In this document: in pieces, positions 36,578 to 46,468 of the stretch
Layout: each line of letters begins with the position of its first letter
Numbering within the stretch: position 1 is the stretch's first letter
DNA from: Paraburkholderia phytofirmans PsJN
GTDB lineage: Bacteria; Pseudomonadota; Gammaproteobacteria; Burkholderiales; Burkholderiaceae
DNA: 64,000 nucleotides
Assembly: GCF_000020125.1 (NCBI RefSeq)
Contig: NC_010681.1
Span: 3,720,001-3,784,000, forward strand
Direction: 5' to 3'
Made by a program: the position numbers and the translations under genes
Notes under the pieces: generated by a model
What the model saw: the letters and a program-made list of their open reading frames with translations, nothing else
Databases searched by the model: none
Told to the model about the DNA's origin: nothing

Positions 36578-37981
36578 ATGAACCAGCCGACCGAACCCAC
36601 CATCGCCATCGACGTCTACCGCACGCGCCGTGAGCGCGTACTCGCCGCGCTGCGGGCAGCGGGCGGCGGCGTCGCCATCGTTCCCACCGCGCCGGAAGCG
36701 CTACGCAACCGGGACGCCGATTATCCCTATCGGCACGACAGCTACTTCTATTACCTGACTGGTTTCACCGAGCCCGAGGCGCTGCTGGTGCTCGACGCCA
36801 GCGCCGCGCCCGGCGAACCGGCTTCGGTGCTGTTCTGCCGCGAGAAAAACGTCGAGCGCGAAACGTGGGAAGGTTTCCGCTTCGGCCCTGACGGCGCGCG
36901 CGAGGCCTTTGGTTTCGACGCCGCGTTCGCCGTCGCCGAAATCGATGTGCAACTGCCGCGCCTGCTCGCCGACAAGCCGTCGCTGCATTACGCGCTCGGC
37001 GCTTCGGCGCAACTGGACGAACGGGTGCGCGGCTGGCTCGACGCGGTGCGCGCCCAAAGCCGCGGCGGCGTCGCCGCGCCGGCGACCGCGCGCGACCTCA
37101 TCCCGTTGCTCGACGAGATGCGGCTTATCAAGGACGATCACGAACTCGCCATCATGCGCCGGGCCGGGCAGATTTCCGCCCAGGCGCATCGTCGCGCCAT
37201 GGCCGCTTGCCATCCGGGCGTGCGCGAGTACGAACTCGAAGCCGAACTGCTCTACACGTTCCGCAAGTTCGGCGCGCAGGCGCCGGCTTACACGTCGATC
37301 GTCGCGGCCGGCGCAAACGCCTGCGTGCTGCACTACCCGGCCGGCAACGCGATTGCCCAGGACGGCGACCTGATTCTGATCGACGCGGCCTGCGAACTCG
37401 ACGGCTACGCGTCCGACATCACCCGCACCTTTCCCGCCAGCGGCCGCTTCACGCCGGCGCAGCGCGAGCTGTACGACATCGTGCTGGCCGCGCAGCAGGC
37501 CGCGATCGACGCCACCCGCGCCGGCGCCACCTTCGACGACCCGCATCAGGCCGCCGTGCGCGTGCTGTCGCAGGGCTTGCTCGACACCGGCATCATCGAG
37601 CGCGCGAATTTCGCCTCCGTCGACGACGTGATCGCGGAGCGCGCCTACACGCCCTTCTATATGCACCGCACCGGCCACTGGCTCGGCATGGACGTGCACG
37701 ATGTCGGCGACTACCGCGAACGCGGCGCGCCGCGCGACGAAGCGGGCGCGCTGCCGTGGCGCACGCTGCAAACGTCGATGACGCTGACGATCGAGCCCGG
37801 CCTGTATATCCGGCCGACCGAAGGCGTCCCCGAGCGCTACTGGAACATCGGCATCCGCATCGAGGACGACGCGATAGTCACGCCGACCGGTTGCGAACTC
37901 ATGACGCGCGACGTACCGGTCGCCGCCGACGAGATCGAGGCGCTGATGCAGGAAGCCCGCGCGGCACATCGCGGCACATGA
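36578..37981 (+). CDS. pepP: Xaa-Pro aminopeptidase (aminopeptidase P)
   Basis: 467 aa. The pita-bread metallopeptidase fold carries the five metal ligands: Asp in LILIDAACELDGYASDITRTFPASGR, His in YMHRTGHWLGMDVHDVGDYRERG, Glu in MTLTIEPGLYIRPTEG and Glu in NIGIRIEDDAIVT. The N-terminal domain starts RRERVLAALRAAGGGVAIVPT. It removes N-terminal residues before proline in the cytoplasm. A UbiH-like hydroxylase follows after 19 nt. In E. coli the pepP-ubiH order is the same, which supports both calls. Confidence 0.93.
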   Translation: MNQPTEPTIAIDVYRTRRERVLAALRAAGGGVAIVPTAPEALRNRDADYPYRHDSYFYYLTGFTEPEALLVLDASAAPGEPASVLFCREKNVERETWEGFRFGPDGAREAFGFDAAFAVAEIDVQLPRLLADKPSLHYALGASAQLDERVRGWLDAVRAQSRGGVAAPATARDLIPLLDEMRLIKDDHELAIMRRAGQISAQAHRRAMAACHPGVREYELEAELLYTFRKFGAQAPAYTSIVAAGANACVLHYPAGNAIAQDGDLILIDAACELDGYASDITRTFPASGRFTPAQRELYDIVLAAQQAAIDATRAGATFDDPHQAAVRVLSQGLLDTGIIERANFASVDDVIAERAYTPFYMHRTGHWLGMDVHDVGDYRERGAPRDEAGALPWRTLQTSMTLTIEPGLYIRPTEGVPERYWNIGIRIEDDAIVTPTGCELMTRDVPVAADEIEALMQEARAAHRGT

Positions 37982-38000
37982 AACAAGGAAGTAACGCGCA

Positions 38001-39389
38001 ATGAACGATGTTTCCCAGTCGACGGTGATCCTGAAGCCCGCCAAAGCCGGCCCGCCCTTCGATTTCGACGTGACGATCGTCGGCGCCGGTCCGGTCGGGC
38101 TGGCGCTGGCCGGCTGGCTGGCGCGCCGCAGCGCGACGCGCGAGTTGAAGATCGCGCTCGTCGACGCGCGCGAGCCGGAAGATTCGATCGCCGATCCGCG
38201 CGCCATCGCCGTGTCGCACGGCAGCCGGATGATCCTGGAGCCACTGCGCTGGCCTGCCGACGCCACCGCGATCCAGCGTATTCATGTCTCGCAGCGCGGC
38301 CACTTCGGCCGCACGCTGATCGATCACGGCGAGCACGGCTTGCCGGCGCTCGGTTACGTGCTGCGCTACGGTTCGATCGTGCATGGTCTCGCCGAGGCGG
38401 TGCACGCGACCTCGGTGCATTGGTTCCGCTCCACTTCGGCTGCGGCGCCGACGCAGGAACTCGACGGCGTCACGTTGCCGATCGAAACCGCGGGCGTCAC
38501 GCGTCACTTGCGCACGCGCATTCTGGTGAATGCAGAAGGCGGGCTGTTCGGCGATCAGAAGTCTGCTAAACGCGCGGGAAAACGCGCCGGTAAGGACGCC
38601 AACATGAGTGCGGACGAGCAAGTCGGCCGCGAGGACGGCGACAGAATCGACAGCAGAGCCGCGAATATCGCGGCGGAAAGCGCAGATCGGCGCAGCGGCC
38701 ACGACGCCTCGGCCTCACGGCGCGCCGGCCGAGGCGCCGTCGAACCCGGCTCGCGCGACTATGGACAAACCGCGCTGGTCGGCACAGTGACGGTATCCGC
38801 GCCGCAACCGCACGTGGCGTGGGAGCGCTTCACGTCGCAAGGGCCGATCGCACTGCTGCCGATGGGCGGCGTGCGCGGCGCCGACTACGCGCTGGTCTGG
38901 TGCTGCGCGCCCGAAGAAGCCGCGCGCCGCGCACAACTCTCCGACGAAGACTTCCTGCGCGAGCTCGGCGCCGCATTCGGCGACCGCATGGGCCGCTTCA
39001 CGCACATCAAGGGACGCGCGTCGTTCCCGTTGGGGCTGAACGCTGCGGAAACGCTCGTGAATGGCCACATCGTCGCGATCGGCAACGCGGCGCAGACGCT
39101 GCATCCGGTCGCGGGCCAAGGTCTGAATCTGGGTCTGCGCGACGCGCACGCGCTCGCCGACGCCCTGTCAGCGGAAGGTCCGACACCGCTCGCGCTGGCC
39201 ACCTTCGCGCAACGTCGCGCGCTCGACCGGCGCATGACGATCGGCGCCACCGACACGCTCGCGCGTCTGTTCACCATCGACTTCGCGCCGCTCGCCGTCG
39301 TGCGTGGCCTCGCTCTTACCGCGCTCGAATTCCTGCCGCCGGTAAAAACCGCGCTGGCACGGCAAATGATGTTCGGACAGCGCCGCTAG
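38001..39389 (+). CDS. ubiH: FAD-dependent UbiH/VisC-like hydroxylase with an internal insertion
   Basis: 462 aa, longer than the ~390 of relatives. FAD motifs are DVTIVGAGPVGLALAGWLAR, the DPRAIAVSHGSRMIL region, and VAIGNAAQTLHPVAGQGLNLGLRDAHALADAL. It should hydroxylate the ubiquinone ring, and its place after pepP supports UbiH. Residues about 187-251 (38559-38753) form a Lys/Arg/Asp/Ser-rich insertion between NAEGGLFGDQ and RDYGQTALVGTV, where relatives are directly joined. The insertion is in frame, so the protein should be made. Confidence 0.85.
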   Translation: MNDVSQSTVILKPAKAGPPFDFDVTIVGAGPVGLALAGWLARRSATRELKIALVDAREPEDSIADPRAIAVSHGSRMILEPLRWPADATAIQRIHVSQRGHFGRTLIDHGEHGLPALGYVLRYGSIVHGLAEAVHATSVHWFRSTSAAAPTQELDGVTLPIETAGVTRHLRTRILVNAEGGLFGDQKSAKRAGKRAGKDANMSADEQVGREDGDRIDSRAANIAAESADRRSGHDASASRRAGRGAVEPGSRDYGQTALVGTVTVSAPQPHVAWERFTSQGPIALLPMGGVRGADYALVWCCAPEEAARRAQLSDEDFLRELGAAFGDRMGRFTHIKGRASFPLGLNAAETLVNGHIVAIGNAAQTLHPVAGQGLNLGLRDAHALADALSAEGPTPLALATFAQRRALDRRMTIGATDTLARLFTIDFAPLAVVRGLALTALEFLPPVKTALARQMMFGQRR

Positions 39390-39626
39390 GCGCGCCGCCC
39401 GCTCGCGCCGCACGGCCTTTTTGCTCAGCGCGCAAGGGTCCGCACGAGTAGCGCCGGTTCTATGAATCGGCGCACTTTCATAGAAGATTTAATGGGTTAC
39501 GACAGGCACATGTCGGGTGCCGGCTATCCGTTAACGCTAAAATAGCGGTTTTCTCTCGCATTTCGCGAACGCTCCGATTGACAGAAATTGTGCAATCGGC
39601 CGCGCGCGACCACCGCGTCTCACGTT

Positions 39627-40691
39627 ATGCCCACTCTCGGCTCCCACAATCTGCGTAATAACCTGTTCGTCGCGCCTATGGCCGGCGTGACCGACCGGCC
39701 GTTCCGGCAACTGTGCAAACGGCTGGGCGCGGGCTATGCGGTGTCGGAAATGGTCGCCTCGAACGCGCAGTTGTGGAAAAGCGAGAAGACCATGCGCCGT
39801 GCCAACCACGCGGGCGAGGTCGAGCCGATCGCCGTGCAGATCGCCGGCGCCGATCCGGCCATGATGGCCGAAGCGGCTCGCTACAACGTGGCGAACGGCG
39901 CGCAGATCATCGACATCAACATGGGCTGCCCGGCCAAGAAGGTATGCAACGTGGCGGCGGGTTCGGCTTTGCTGCAGAACGAGCCGCTGGTGCAACGCAT
40001 TGTCGAGGCCGTGGTGGGCGCCGTGGGCGTCGGGCCCGACGCGGTGCCCGTCACGCTGAAGATCCGCACCGGCTGGAATCGCGAGAACAAGAATGCGCTG
40101 AATGTCGCGCGTCTGGCCGAATCGGCGGGCATTTCCATGCTGACCGTGCATGGCCGCACGCGTGCCGACCTGTATCACGGGGACGCCGAATACGAAACCA
40201 TCGCCGCGGTGAAAGCCGCCGTGCGCATTCCCGTGGTCGCCAACGGCGACATTACCTCGCCGCACAAGGCGCGCGAGGTACTCGCCGCCACCGGCGCGGA
40301 CGCCATCATGATCGGCCGCGCGGCGCAGGGGCGCCCATGGCTGTTTCGCGAGATCGAGTATTTCCTGCAAACGGGCGAGTTGCTGCCGCCGCCGCGGATC
40401 GACGAGATCCAGCAGGTGATGAACGAGCATCTGGAAGACCACTACGCGTTCTACGGGGAATTTACCGGTGTCCGCACTGCGCGTAAGCACATCGGCTGGT
40501 ACACTCGCGGCCTTTCTGGCGCCAACGTGTTCCGGCATCGCATGAATACGCTAGACACCACGCGCGAACAACTCCTCGCCGTCAACGAATTCTTCGACGC
40601 CCAAAAGGCGATCTCAGACCGTCTCGTCTACGTCGACGAGACGCTCAGCGAAAACGGCGAGCCGGACCAAACCGACCGACTAGCAGCATGA
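39627..40691 (+). CDS. dusB: tRNA-dihydrouridine synthase B
   Basis: 354 aa. Flavoenzyme that reduces U to dihydrouridine in tRNA. Signatures are LFVAPMAGVTDRPFR, the catalytic Cys in INMGCPAKKVCN, VTLKIRTGW, LTVHGRTRADLY and ANGDITSPHKAREVLA. The ATG at 39627 is used over an in-frame start at 39588. The gene ends overlapping fis by 4 bp, the classic dusB-fis arrangement. A CGCTA-AAA-TAGCG repeat lies upstream at 39535-39547 beside a possible -10. Confidence 0.95.
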   Translation: MPTLGSHNLRNNLFVAPMAGVTDRPFRQLCKRLGAGYAVSEMVASNAQLWKSEKTMRRANHAGEVEPIAVQIAGADPAMMAEAARYNVANGAQIIDINMGCPAKKVCNVAAGSALLQNEPLVQRIVEAVVGAVGVGPDAVPVTLKIRTGWNRENKNALNVARLAESAGISMLTVHGRTRADLYHGDAEYETIAAVKAAVRIPVVANGDITSPHKAREVLAATGADAIMIGRAAQGRPWLFREIEYFLQTGELLPPPRIDEIQQVMNEHLEDHYAFYGEFTGVRTARKHIGWYTRGLSGANVFRHRMNTLDTTREQLLAVNEFFDAQKAISDRLVYVDETLSENGEPDQTDRLAA

Positions 40692-40921
40692 GCAAGAACA
40701 ATATCGAACAATCTGTCCGCGACAGCCTGGGAATGTATTTCCAGGATCTCGACGGCTCGAATCCGCACGACGTCTACGACATGGTGATTTCCTGCGTAGA
40801 AAAACCTCTGCTCGAAGTGGTGCTCGAGCAGGCCGGCGGCAACCAGTCGCTGGCCGCCGAGTATCTCGGCATCAACCGCAATACGCTGCGCAAGAAACTG
40901 CAACAGCACGGTTTGCTGTAG
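40688..40921 (+). CDS. fis: DNA-binding protein Fis
   Basis: 77 aa. The C-terminal helix-turn-helix reads EQAGGNQSLAAEYLGINRNTLRKKLQQHGLL, the diagnostic Fis end. The N-terminus is shorter than in enterics (98 aa), as is common in beta-proteobacteria. A nucleoid protein that bends DNA and stimulates rRNA promoters. Its ATG overlaps the dusB stop (ATGA), so it is translationally coupled. Confidence 0.96.
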   Translation: MSKNNIEQSVRDSLGMYFQDLDGSNPHDVYDMVISCVEKPLLEVVLEQAGGNQSLAAEYLGINRNTLRKKLQQHGLL

Positions 40922-40986
40922 CCCGTTGTAATTCGTTGTAGTTTCTCGCGCCCTGCCACGTTTCCCTTCGGCTTTTCGTCTTCATC

Positions 40987-42552
40987 ATGATCAAGCAAGC
41001 GCTCATCTCCGTTTCCGACAAGTCCGGCATCGTCGACTTCGCCAAGTCGCTGTCCGACCTCGGCGTCAAGATCCTGTCGACCGGCGGCACCGCGAAACTG
41101 CTCGCGGACGCGGGTCTCTCCGTCACCGAAGTCGCCGATTACACGGGCTTCCCGGAAATGCTGGACGGGCGCGTGAAAACGCTGCATCCGAAGGTGCACG
41201 GCGGCATTCTCGCGCGCCGCGACCTGCCGGAACACATGGCGGCGCTTGAGAAGCACGACATTCCGACCATCGACCTGCTGGTCGTGAATCTGTACCCGTT
41301 CGTGCAGACCGTGTCGAAAGAAGAATGCTCGCTGGAAGACGCGATCGAGAACATCGACATTGGCGGCCCGACCATGCTGCGTTCGGCCGCGAAGAATCAT
41401 CGCGACGTGACGGTGGTGGTCGATCCGGCGGACTACGCGGTCGTGCTCGACGAGATGCGCGCAAACAGCAATGCCGTTTCGTACAAGACGAATTTCCGTC
41501 TCGCCACCAAAGTGTTCGCGCACACGGCACAATACGACGGCGCGATCACGAACTACCTGACGAGCCTGACCGACGAACTGCAACACTCGTCGCGCAACAC
41601 GTATCCGGCAACGTTCAACCTCGCGTTCGACAAGGTGCAGGATCTGCGCTACGGCGAAAACCCGCATCAGAGCGCGGCGTTCTACCGCGACCTGAGCGTG
41701 CCGGCCGGCGCGCTGGCGAACTACAACCAGTTGCAAGGCAAGGAACTGTCGTACAACAACATTGCGGATTCCGACGCGGCGTGGGAATGCGTGAAGACCT
41801 TCGACGTGCCGGCCTGCGTGATCGTCAAACACGCGAATCCGTGCGGCGTGGCGCTTGGTGCGGATGCGCACGACGCGTACGCCAAGGCGCTGCAGACCGA
41901 TCCGACCTCGGCGTTCGGCGGCATCATCGCCTTCAATCGCGAAGTGGACGAAGCGGCGGCGCAGGCCGTGGCCAAGCAGTTCGTCGAAGTGCTGATCGCG
42001 CCGTCGTTCAGCGCCGAAGCGCGCCAGGTGTTCGCGGCCAAGCAGAATGTGCGTCTGCTGGAAATCGCGCTGGGCGAAGGCCATAACGCGTTCGATCTGA
42101 AGCGCGTGGGCGGCGGGCTGCTGGTGCAATCGCTCGACTCGAAGAACGTGCAGCCGCACGAATTGCGCGTGGTCACGAAGCGTCATCCGACGCCGAAGGA
42201 AATGGACGATCTGCTGTTCGCGTGGCGCGTGGCGAAGTTCGTGAAGTCGAATGCGATCGTGTTCTGCGGCAACGGCATGACGCTGGGCGTCGGCGCGGGC
42301 CAGATGAGCCGCGTGGACTCGGCGCGCATTGCGAGCATCAAGGCGCAGAACGCCGGTTTGACGCTGGCGGGTTCGGCGGTGGCGTCGGACGCGTTCTTCC
42401 CGTTCCGCGACGGTCTCGACGTGGTGGTGGCGGCGGGCGCGAGCTGCGTGATTCAGCCGGGCGGTTCGATGCGCGACGACGAAGTGGTTGGCGCGGCGGA
42501 TGAGCACAATATCGCGATGGTGCTGACGGGTGTGCGTCACTTCCGGCATTGA
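40987..42552 (+). CDS. purH: Bifunctional AICAR transformylase / IMP cyclohydrolase
   Basis: 521 aa. The N-terminal MGS-like cyclohydrolase domain has [15 protein letters not shown] and [11 protein letters not shown]. The C-terminal AICARFT domain has [27 protein letters not shown] and [13 protein letters not shown]. Last two steps of IMP synthesis, cytoplasmic. It follows fis by 65 bp. No purine riboswitch or PurR box is obvious before it. The 211-bp stretch after it holds no terminator that I can see. Confidence 0.97.
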   Translation: MIKQALISVSDKSGIVDFAKSLSDLGVKILSTGGTAKLLADAGLSVTEVADYTGFPEMLDGRVKTLHPKVHGGILARRDLPEHMAALEKHDIPTIDLLVVNLYPFVQTVSKEECSLEDAIENIDIGGPTMLRSAAKNHRDVTVVVDPADYAVVLDEMRANSNAVSYKTNFRLATKVFAHTAQYDGAITNYLTSLTDELQHSSRNTYPATFNLAFDKVQDLRYGENPHQSAAFYRDLSVPAGALANYNQLQGKELSYNNIADSDAAWECVKTFDVPACVIVKHANPCGVALGADAHDAYAKALQTDPTSAFGGIIAFNREVDEAAAQAVAKQFVEVLIAPSFSAEARQVFAAKQNVRLLEIALGEGHNAFDLKRVGGGLLVQSLDSKNVQPHELRVVTKRHPTPKEMDDLLFAWRVAKFVKSNAIVFCGNGMTLGVGAGQMSRVDSARIASIKAQNAGLTLAGSAVASDAFFPFRDGLDVVVAAGASCVIQPGGSMRDDEVVGAADEHNIAMVLTGVRHFRH

Positions 42553-42763
42553 TTTGGGTTTGGCAGCGGCGCCGGGTTCTTGTTGAAACCGGGTTGCTGG
42601 TGAGGGTTGAGGTTTCGAGATGCGGCCTGGTGGAATTATTCGCCGGGCCGTTTTCTTTGGTGCGGGCTTGGTGCGGGCTTCGGTTCGGCTCTTGTGTCGT
42701 GTGCGCCGTGTGCGCCGCTTGTTCCATTTGCTTCGGTCCTGCCGTGCTGGCGCCGAGCGCCGT

Positions 42764-43003
42764 TCAGTCGTCCGGGTCCTTTCTCGCATAGCCGCCGCTC
42801 ACATCAGCGTGTCGGCTGATATAAGTGCTGAGCCCCTGCCCGCGTTGCGCGAGACGTTTCAATGCAGCGACGTGCCGTGCGCCGACACTCGCCTCGGTGT
42901 ACCAATACACCACGCCGTGCCTGAAGCGGACAGCGACGAAATCGTCGCCGATTTCATAAGCCTCGACGCCCGAGTCGCCGCTGAGATTCCGATAGCGCTC
43001 CAT
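42764..43003 (-). CDS. Small conserved-type protein of unknown function
   Basis: 79 aa from the ATG at 43003, preceded on the minus strand by AGGAGG 9 nt away. It reads [40 protein letters not shown] and then a short basic, aromatic C-terminal half. A mixed beta fold is likely. The ordered pattern and strong RBS support a real gene. I do not recognise a family with certainty; it resembles short KTSC-like domains. It lies between purH and ruvC on the opposite strand. Confidence 0.6.
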   Translation of the reverse strand: MERYRNLSGDSGVEAYEIGDDFVAVRFRHGVVYWYTEASVGARHVAALKRLAQRGQGLSTYISRHADVSGGYARKDPDD

Positions 43004-43131
43004 GTGCGAATGCCTCCTTGCAGCACATCCAGCAGTTTTTATTCCGCCGATATCGGCGCGCGCCGGCCGCCGCGTGGCGCGCGTGTTGTAGTATCGCAAG
43101 CACCTGGTTTTTACCGCATTTGCGGCACCTC

Positions 43132-43674
43132 ATGAGAATTCTCGGCATCGACCCCGGCCTGCGCGTGACCGGCTTCGGCGTGATCGACCAAAGCGGCCAT
43201 ACGCTCAGCTATGTCGCGAGCGGCGTCATTAAAACCGCCGACGCCGATTTGCCGTCGCGTCTGGGTACCATCTTCGAAGGCATCTCCACATTGATCCGCC
43301 AGCATTCGCCGGATCAATCGGCGATTGAAAAAGTCTTCGTCAACGTCAACCCACAATCCACTTTGCTGCTCGGCCAGGCGCGCGGCGCGGCGATCTGTGG
43401 ACTGGTTGCGAGCGGGGTACCGGTCGCCGAATATACGGCCCTGCAATTGAAGCAGGCCGTGGTGGGTTACGGCCGCGCAACCAAGGAACAGATGCAACAG
43501 ATGGTGGTGCGTCTGCTCAACCTTTCCGGCGTACCCGGCACCGACGCCGCCGACGCGCTCGGCATGGCAATCTGCCACGCGCACGGCGGCACGACGCTGA
43601 GCACGTTGGGCGGCATCGCGCCTTCGCTGGCGAAGAAGGGGCTGCGGGTGAGGCGCGGACGTTTGGTCGGATAG
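43132..43674 (+). CDS. ruvC: Holliday junction resolvase RuvC
   Basis: 180 aa. Catalytic residues: Asp in [18 protein letters not shown], Glu in [23 protein letters not shown], and Asp in [16 protein letters not shown]. The DNA-cutting endonuclease of RuvABC recombination. The ATG at 43132 is used (MRILGIDPG); the longer frame from 43018 is not conserved. A 7-bp tandem array begins 45 bp past its stop. ruvA is 1 kb away, beyond a LysE exporter on the other strand. Confidence 0.96.
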   Translation: MRILGIDPGLRVTGFGVIDQSGHTLSYVASGVIKTADADLPSRLGTIFEGISTLIRQHSPDQSAIEKVFVNVNPQSTLLLGQARGAAICGLVASGVPVAEYTALQLKQAVVGYGRATKEQMQQMVVRLLNLSGVPGTDAADALGMAICHAHGGTTLSTLGGIAPSLAKKGLRVRRGRLVG

Positions 43675-43718
43675 AGCAGCACACGAGGCTCGTTGGCCCC
43701 ACTGCGCCACACACCTGT

Positions 43719-43830
43719 GTTCGTGGTTCGTGGTTCGTGGTTCGTGGTTCGTGGTTCGTGGCTCACGGCTCACGGCTCACGGCTCACGGCTCACGGCTCA
43801 CGGCTCACGGCTCACGGCTCACGGCTCACG
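43719..43830 (+). repeat. 7-bp tandem repeat array (GTTCGTG x6, GCTCACG x10)
   Basis: Six perfect GTTCGTG units (43719-43760) run straight into ten perfect GCTCACG units (43761-43830), with no spacer between them. Both units share the C-G context and the same length. It lies in the gap between ruvC and the LysE-family gene. All six frames stay open because a 7-bp repeat translates with a 21-bp period. Confidence 0.98.
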
Positions 43831-43871
43831 CAACATGGTACGCAACGCATCCAGACCGCGCGGTTCCCCGA

Positions 43872-44504
43872 TCAATTCCGGCTAGCCAGCGCAAGGCGGC
43901 AAGCCAACCCCGCGAACACCGTCCCCAACAAATACTGCGGCACCTTCGACGGCCGCCGCCCCGCCGACAGCTTGCGGCTCAGCTTGCTCGCCATCAAGAT
44001 CACCGCGCCATTCACGCAGAAGCCGATCAGGTTCAGCACGGTTGCCAGCACCATGATCTGCAACGCGACCGACCCCGCTTCGGGCCGCACGAATTGCGGA
44101 AACAGCGCGAGCACAAACAGCGCAACTTTCGGATTCAGCAGATTGGTGAAGAGGCCCTGACGAAAAATTCGGCCAACCGGATAACGGCTCAACGACGCAT
44201 TCGGCGCGAGCACCGTGCCCTGCGCACGGAATGTTTTCCAGGCGAGATAGAGCAGATACGCAGCGCCGGCAAATCGCACGAAGCCGTATGCCATCGGCAC
44301 AGCCAGAAAGAGTTGCGACAAGCCGAACGCCGCGGCCAAAGCATGACAATAGGTGCCGACCAGAATGCCCGCCAGCGACGCGAACCCCGCGGAAGGCCCC
44401 TGACTCACACTGCGCGAGGCAATCAGCAACATGTCGGGGCCGGGCGTGGCGGTCAACGCGAGACACGCGCCGGCAAACAGCGCGAGAGTGGTGAGGCTCA
44501 GCAT
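43872..44504 (-). CDS. LysE/RhtB-family amino acid exporter
   Basis: 210 aa with six hydrophobic helices. The family signature LTATPGPDMLLIASRSVSQGPSAG is at the N-terminus, then GFVRFAGAAYLLYLAWKTF and RIFRQGLFTNLLNPKVALFVLALFPQFV. Exports amino acids or homoserine lactone-like compounds at the inner membrane. The ATG at 44504 follows AAGGAGC; the longer frame to 44582 is not supported. Its stop is about 40 bp from the tandem array. Confidence 0.88.
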   Translation of the reverse strand: MLSLTTLALFAGACLALTATPGPDMLLIASRSVSQGPSAGFASLAGILVGTYCHALAAAFGLSQLFLAVPMAYGFVRFAGAAYLLYLAWKTFRAQGTVLAPNASLSRYPVGRIFRQGLFTNLLNPKVALFVLALFPQFVRPEAGSVALQIMVLATVLNLIGFCVNGAVILMASKLSRKLSAGRRPSKVPQYLLGTVFAGLACRLALASRN

Positions 44505-44664
44505 GAAAGCTCCTTCTGGGTGAGTGGGTTGAGAACCCGCCAAAAGGGATCTCAGTCTATGGGGCGGCCTCGAACGGGTCAACCGCGATTACGCGTAACC
44601 CACTCTCCACTCGACGCTCACGCGCTGCGCTACACTCGCCCTTTCTCTCGAAATTGAATTCGCC

Positions 44665-45246
44665 ATGATCGGTCGCATTGCCGGCGTTCTGCTGGAAAAA
44701 AACCCGCCGCATCTGCTCATCGACTGCAACGGCGTCGGTTACGAAGTGGATGTGCCGATGAGCACGTTCTACAACCTCCCCTCCACCGGCGAACGCGTCG
44801 TGTTGCTCACACAGATGATCGTCCGCGAAGACGCACACCTGCTGTACGGCTTCGGCACCGCGGAGGAACGCTCGACGTTCCGCGAACTGCTGAAAATATC
44901 CGGCATCGGTGCGCGCATGGCGTTGGCGGTGCTCTCCGGCATGAGCGTGCACGAACTCGCGCAGACCGTCACCATGCAGGACGCGGCGCGTCTGACGCGC
45001 GTGCCGGGCATCGGCAAGAAGACGGCGGAGCGCCTGCTCCTCGAACTGAAGGGCAAGATCGGCGCCGACCTGGGCGCGATGGCGGGCGCGGCATCGGCAT
45101 CCGACCACGCCTCCGACATCCTGAACGCACTGCTCGCATTGGGTTACTCCGAAAAGGAAGCGTTGACCGCCGTCAAAAACGTGCCGGCCGGCACTGGTGT
45201 TTCTGAGGGGATCAAGCTCGCGTTGAAGGCGCTCTCCAAGGGCTGA
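44665..45246 (+). CDS. ruvA: Holliday junction helicase subunit RuvA
   Basis: 193 aa. N-terminal OB fold ([31 protein letters not shown]). Tandem helix-hairpin-helix DNA-binding motifs are in [20 protein letters not shown] and [23 protein letters not shown]. The C-terminal domain III ([19 protein letters not shown]) contacts RuvB. Targets the RuvB motor to junctions. ruvB starts 122 bp downstream. Confidence 0.96.
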   Translation: MIGRIAGVLLEKNPPHLLIDCNGVGYEVDVPMSTFYNLPSTGERVVLLTQMIVREDAHLLYGFGTAEERSTFRELLKISGIGARMALAVLSGMSVHELAQTVTMQDAARLTRVPGIGKKTAERLLLELKGKIGADLGAMAGAASASDHASDILNALLALGYSEKEALTAVKNVPAGTGVSEGIKLALKALSKG

Positions 45247-45368
45247 AGCTCAGCCCTCGGTTCGACATGCATGCGAGTGTCAACTGAAGCTTCGCACACG
45301 CCTGCGCACCGCGCACCCTGGCCATTCGGCCGAGTTTCGCGGCAGGCGGCTCGCGGTACAATGAACGC

Positions 45369-46433
45369 ATGATCGAAACCGACAAACTCGCCGCCGAGCG
45401 CATCATCGCGGCCACGCCCGTCTCGCCGAACGAAGAAGCGTTCGAGCGCGCGTTGCGTCCGCGCCAGCTCGAAGAATATGTCGGGCAGGAAAAAGTGCGC
45501 GGCCAGCTGGAAATCTTTATCGAGGCCGCCAAGCGCCGCTCTGAATCGCTCGACCACGTCCTGCTGTTCGGGCCACCGGGTCTCGGCAAGACCACGCTCG
45601 CGCACATCATCGCGCGGGAAATGGGCGTGAATTTGCGGCAAACGTCCGGACCGGTGCTCGAACGCGCCGGCGACCTCGCCGCGCTGCTCACCAATCTCGA
45701 AGCCAACGACGTTTTGTTCATCGACGAAATCCACCGGCTCTCGCCGGTCGTCGAAGAAATTCTGTACCCGGCGTTGGAGGATTATCAGATCGACATCATG
45801 ATCGGCGAAGGGCCGGCCGCGCGAAGCGTGAAGCTCGACCTGCAACCGTTCACGCTGGTCGGCGCGACCACGCGCGCGGGCATGCTCACCAACCCGCTGC
45901 GCGACCGCTTCGGCATCGTGGCGCGGCTCGAGTTTTATAACGCCGAGGAACTGGCGCGCATCGTCACGCGTTCGGCGTCGTTGCTGAATGCGCAGATTCA
46001 TCCGGACGGCGCGTTTGAAATCGCCAAGCGCGCGCGCGGCACGCCGCGGATCGCGAACCGTCTGCTGCGGCGCGTGCGCGACTTTGCCGAGGTGAAGGCC
46101 GACGGCAACATCACCGCGCAAGTGGCCGACGCGGCGCTCAAGATGCTCGACGTGGATGCAGTCGGCTTCGACCTGATGGACCGTAAGCTGCTCGAAGCAA
46201 TTCTGCACAAGTTCGACGGCGGCCCGGTCGGCGTCGACAATCTGGCGGCGGCAATCGGCGAAGAGCGCGACACGATCGAAGACGTCCTCGAGCCATATCT
46301 GATCCAGCAGGGCTTCCTGCAACGCACGCCGCGCGGCCGCGTCGCCACGCTGCTCACGTACCGGCATTTCGGCCTCGCCGCGCCGGATTCGTCGAGCGGC
46401 TTGCCGGGTCTGTGGGATTCCGCCGCGACCTGA
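45369..46433 (+). CDS. ruvB: Holliday junction helicase subunit RuvB
   Basis: 354 aa. AAA+ ATPase with Walker [19 protein letters not shown], Walker [17 protein letters not shown], sensor 1 in [12 protein letters not shown] and the arginine finger in LRDRFGI. C-terminal winged helix ([12 protein letters not shown]). Hexameric motor for branch migration of Holliday junctions with RuvA. It follows ruvA, separated by 122 bp. Confidence 0.97.
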   Translation: MIETDKLAAERIIAATPVSPNEEAFERALRPRQLEEYVGQEKVRGQLEIFIEAAKRRSESLDHVLLFGPPGLGKTTLAHIIAREMGVNLRQTSGPVLERAGDLAALLTNLEANDVLFIDEIHRLSPVVEEILYPALEDYQIDIMIGEGPAARSVKLDLQPFTLVGATTRAGMLTNPLRDRFGIVARLEFYNAEELARIVTRSASLLNAQIHPDGAFEIAKRARGTPRIANRLLRRVRDFAEVKADGNITAQVADAALKMLDVDAVGFDLMDRKLLEAILHKFDGGPVGVDNLAAAIGEERDTIEDVLEPYLIQQGFLQRTPRGRVATLLTYRHFGLAAPDSSSGLPGLWDSAAT

Positions 46434-46468
46434 GCGGCACACGTCACGCCCCACGAGACCGAATCAGG

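Noticed and set aside
43719..43830. Possible CRISPR array at the heptamer repeat
   Set aside because: Units are 7 bp with no spacers and there are no cas genes. It is a simple tandem repeat.
43693..44657. Long plus-strand open frames translating the heptamer array
   Set aside because: A 7-bp repeat keeps all frames open for long distances. The translated repeats are an artefact, and the frames then run antisense to the LysE-family gene.
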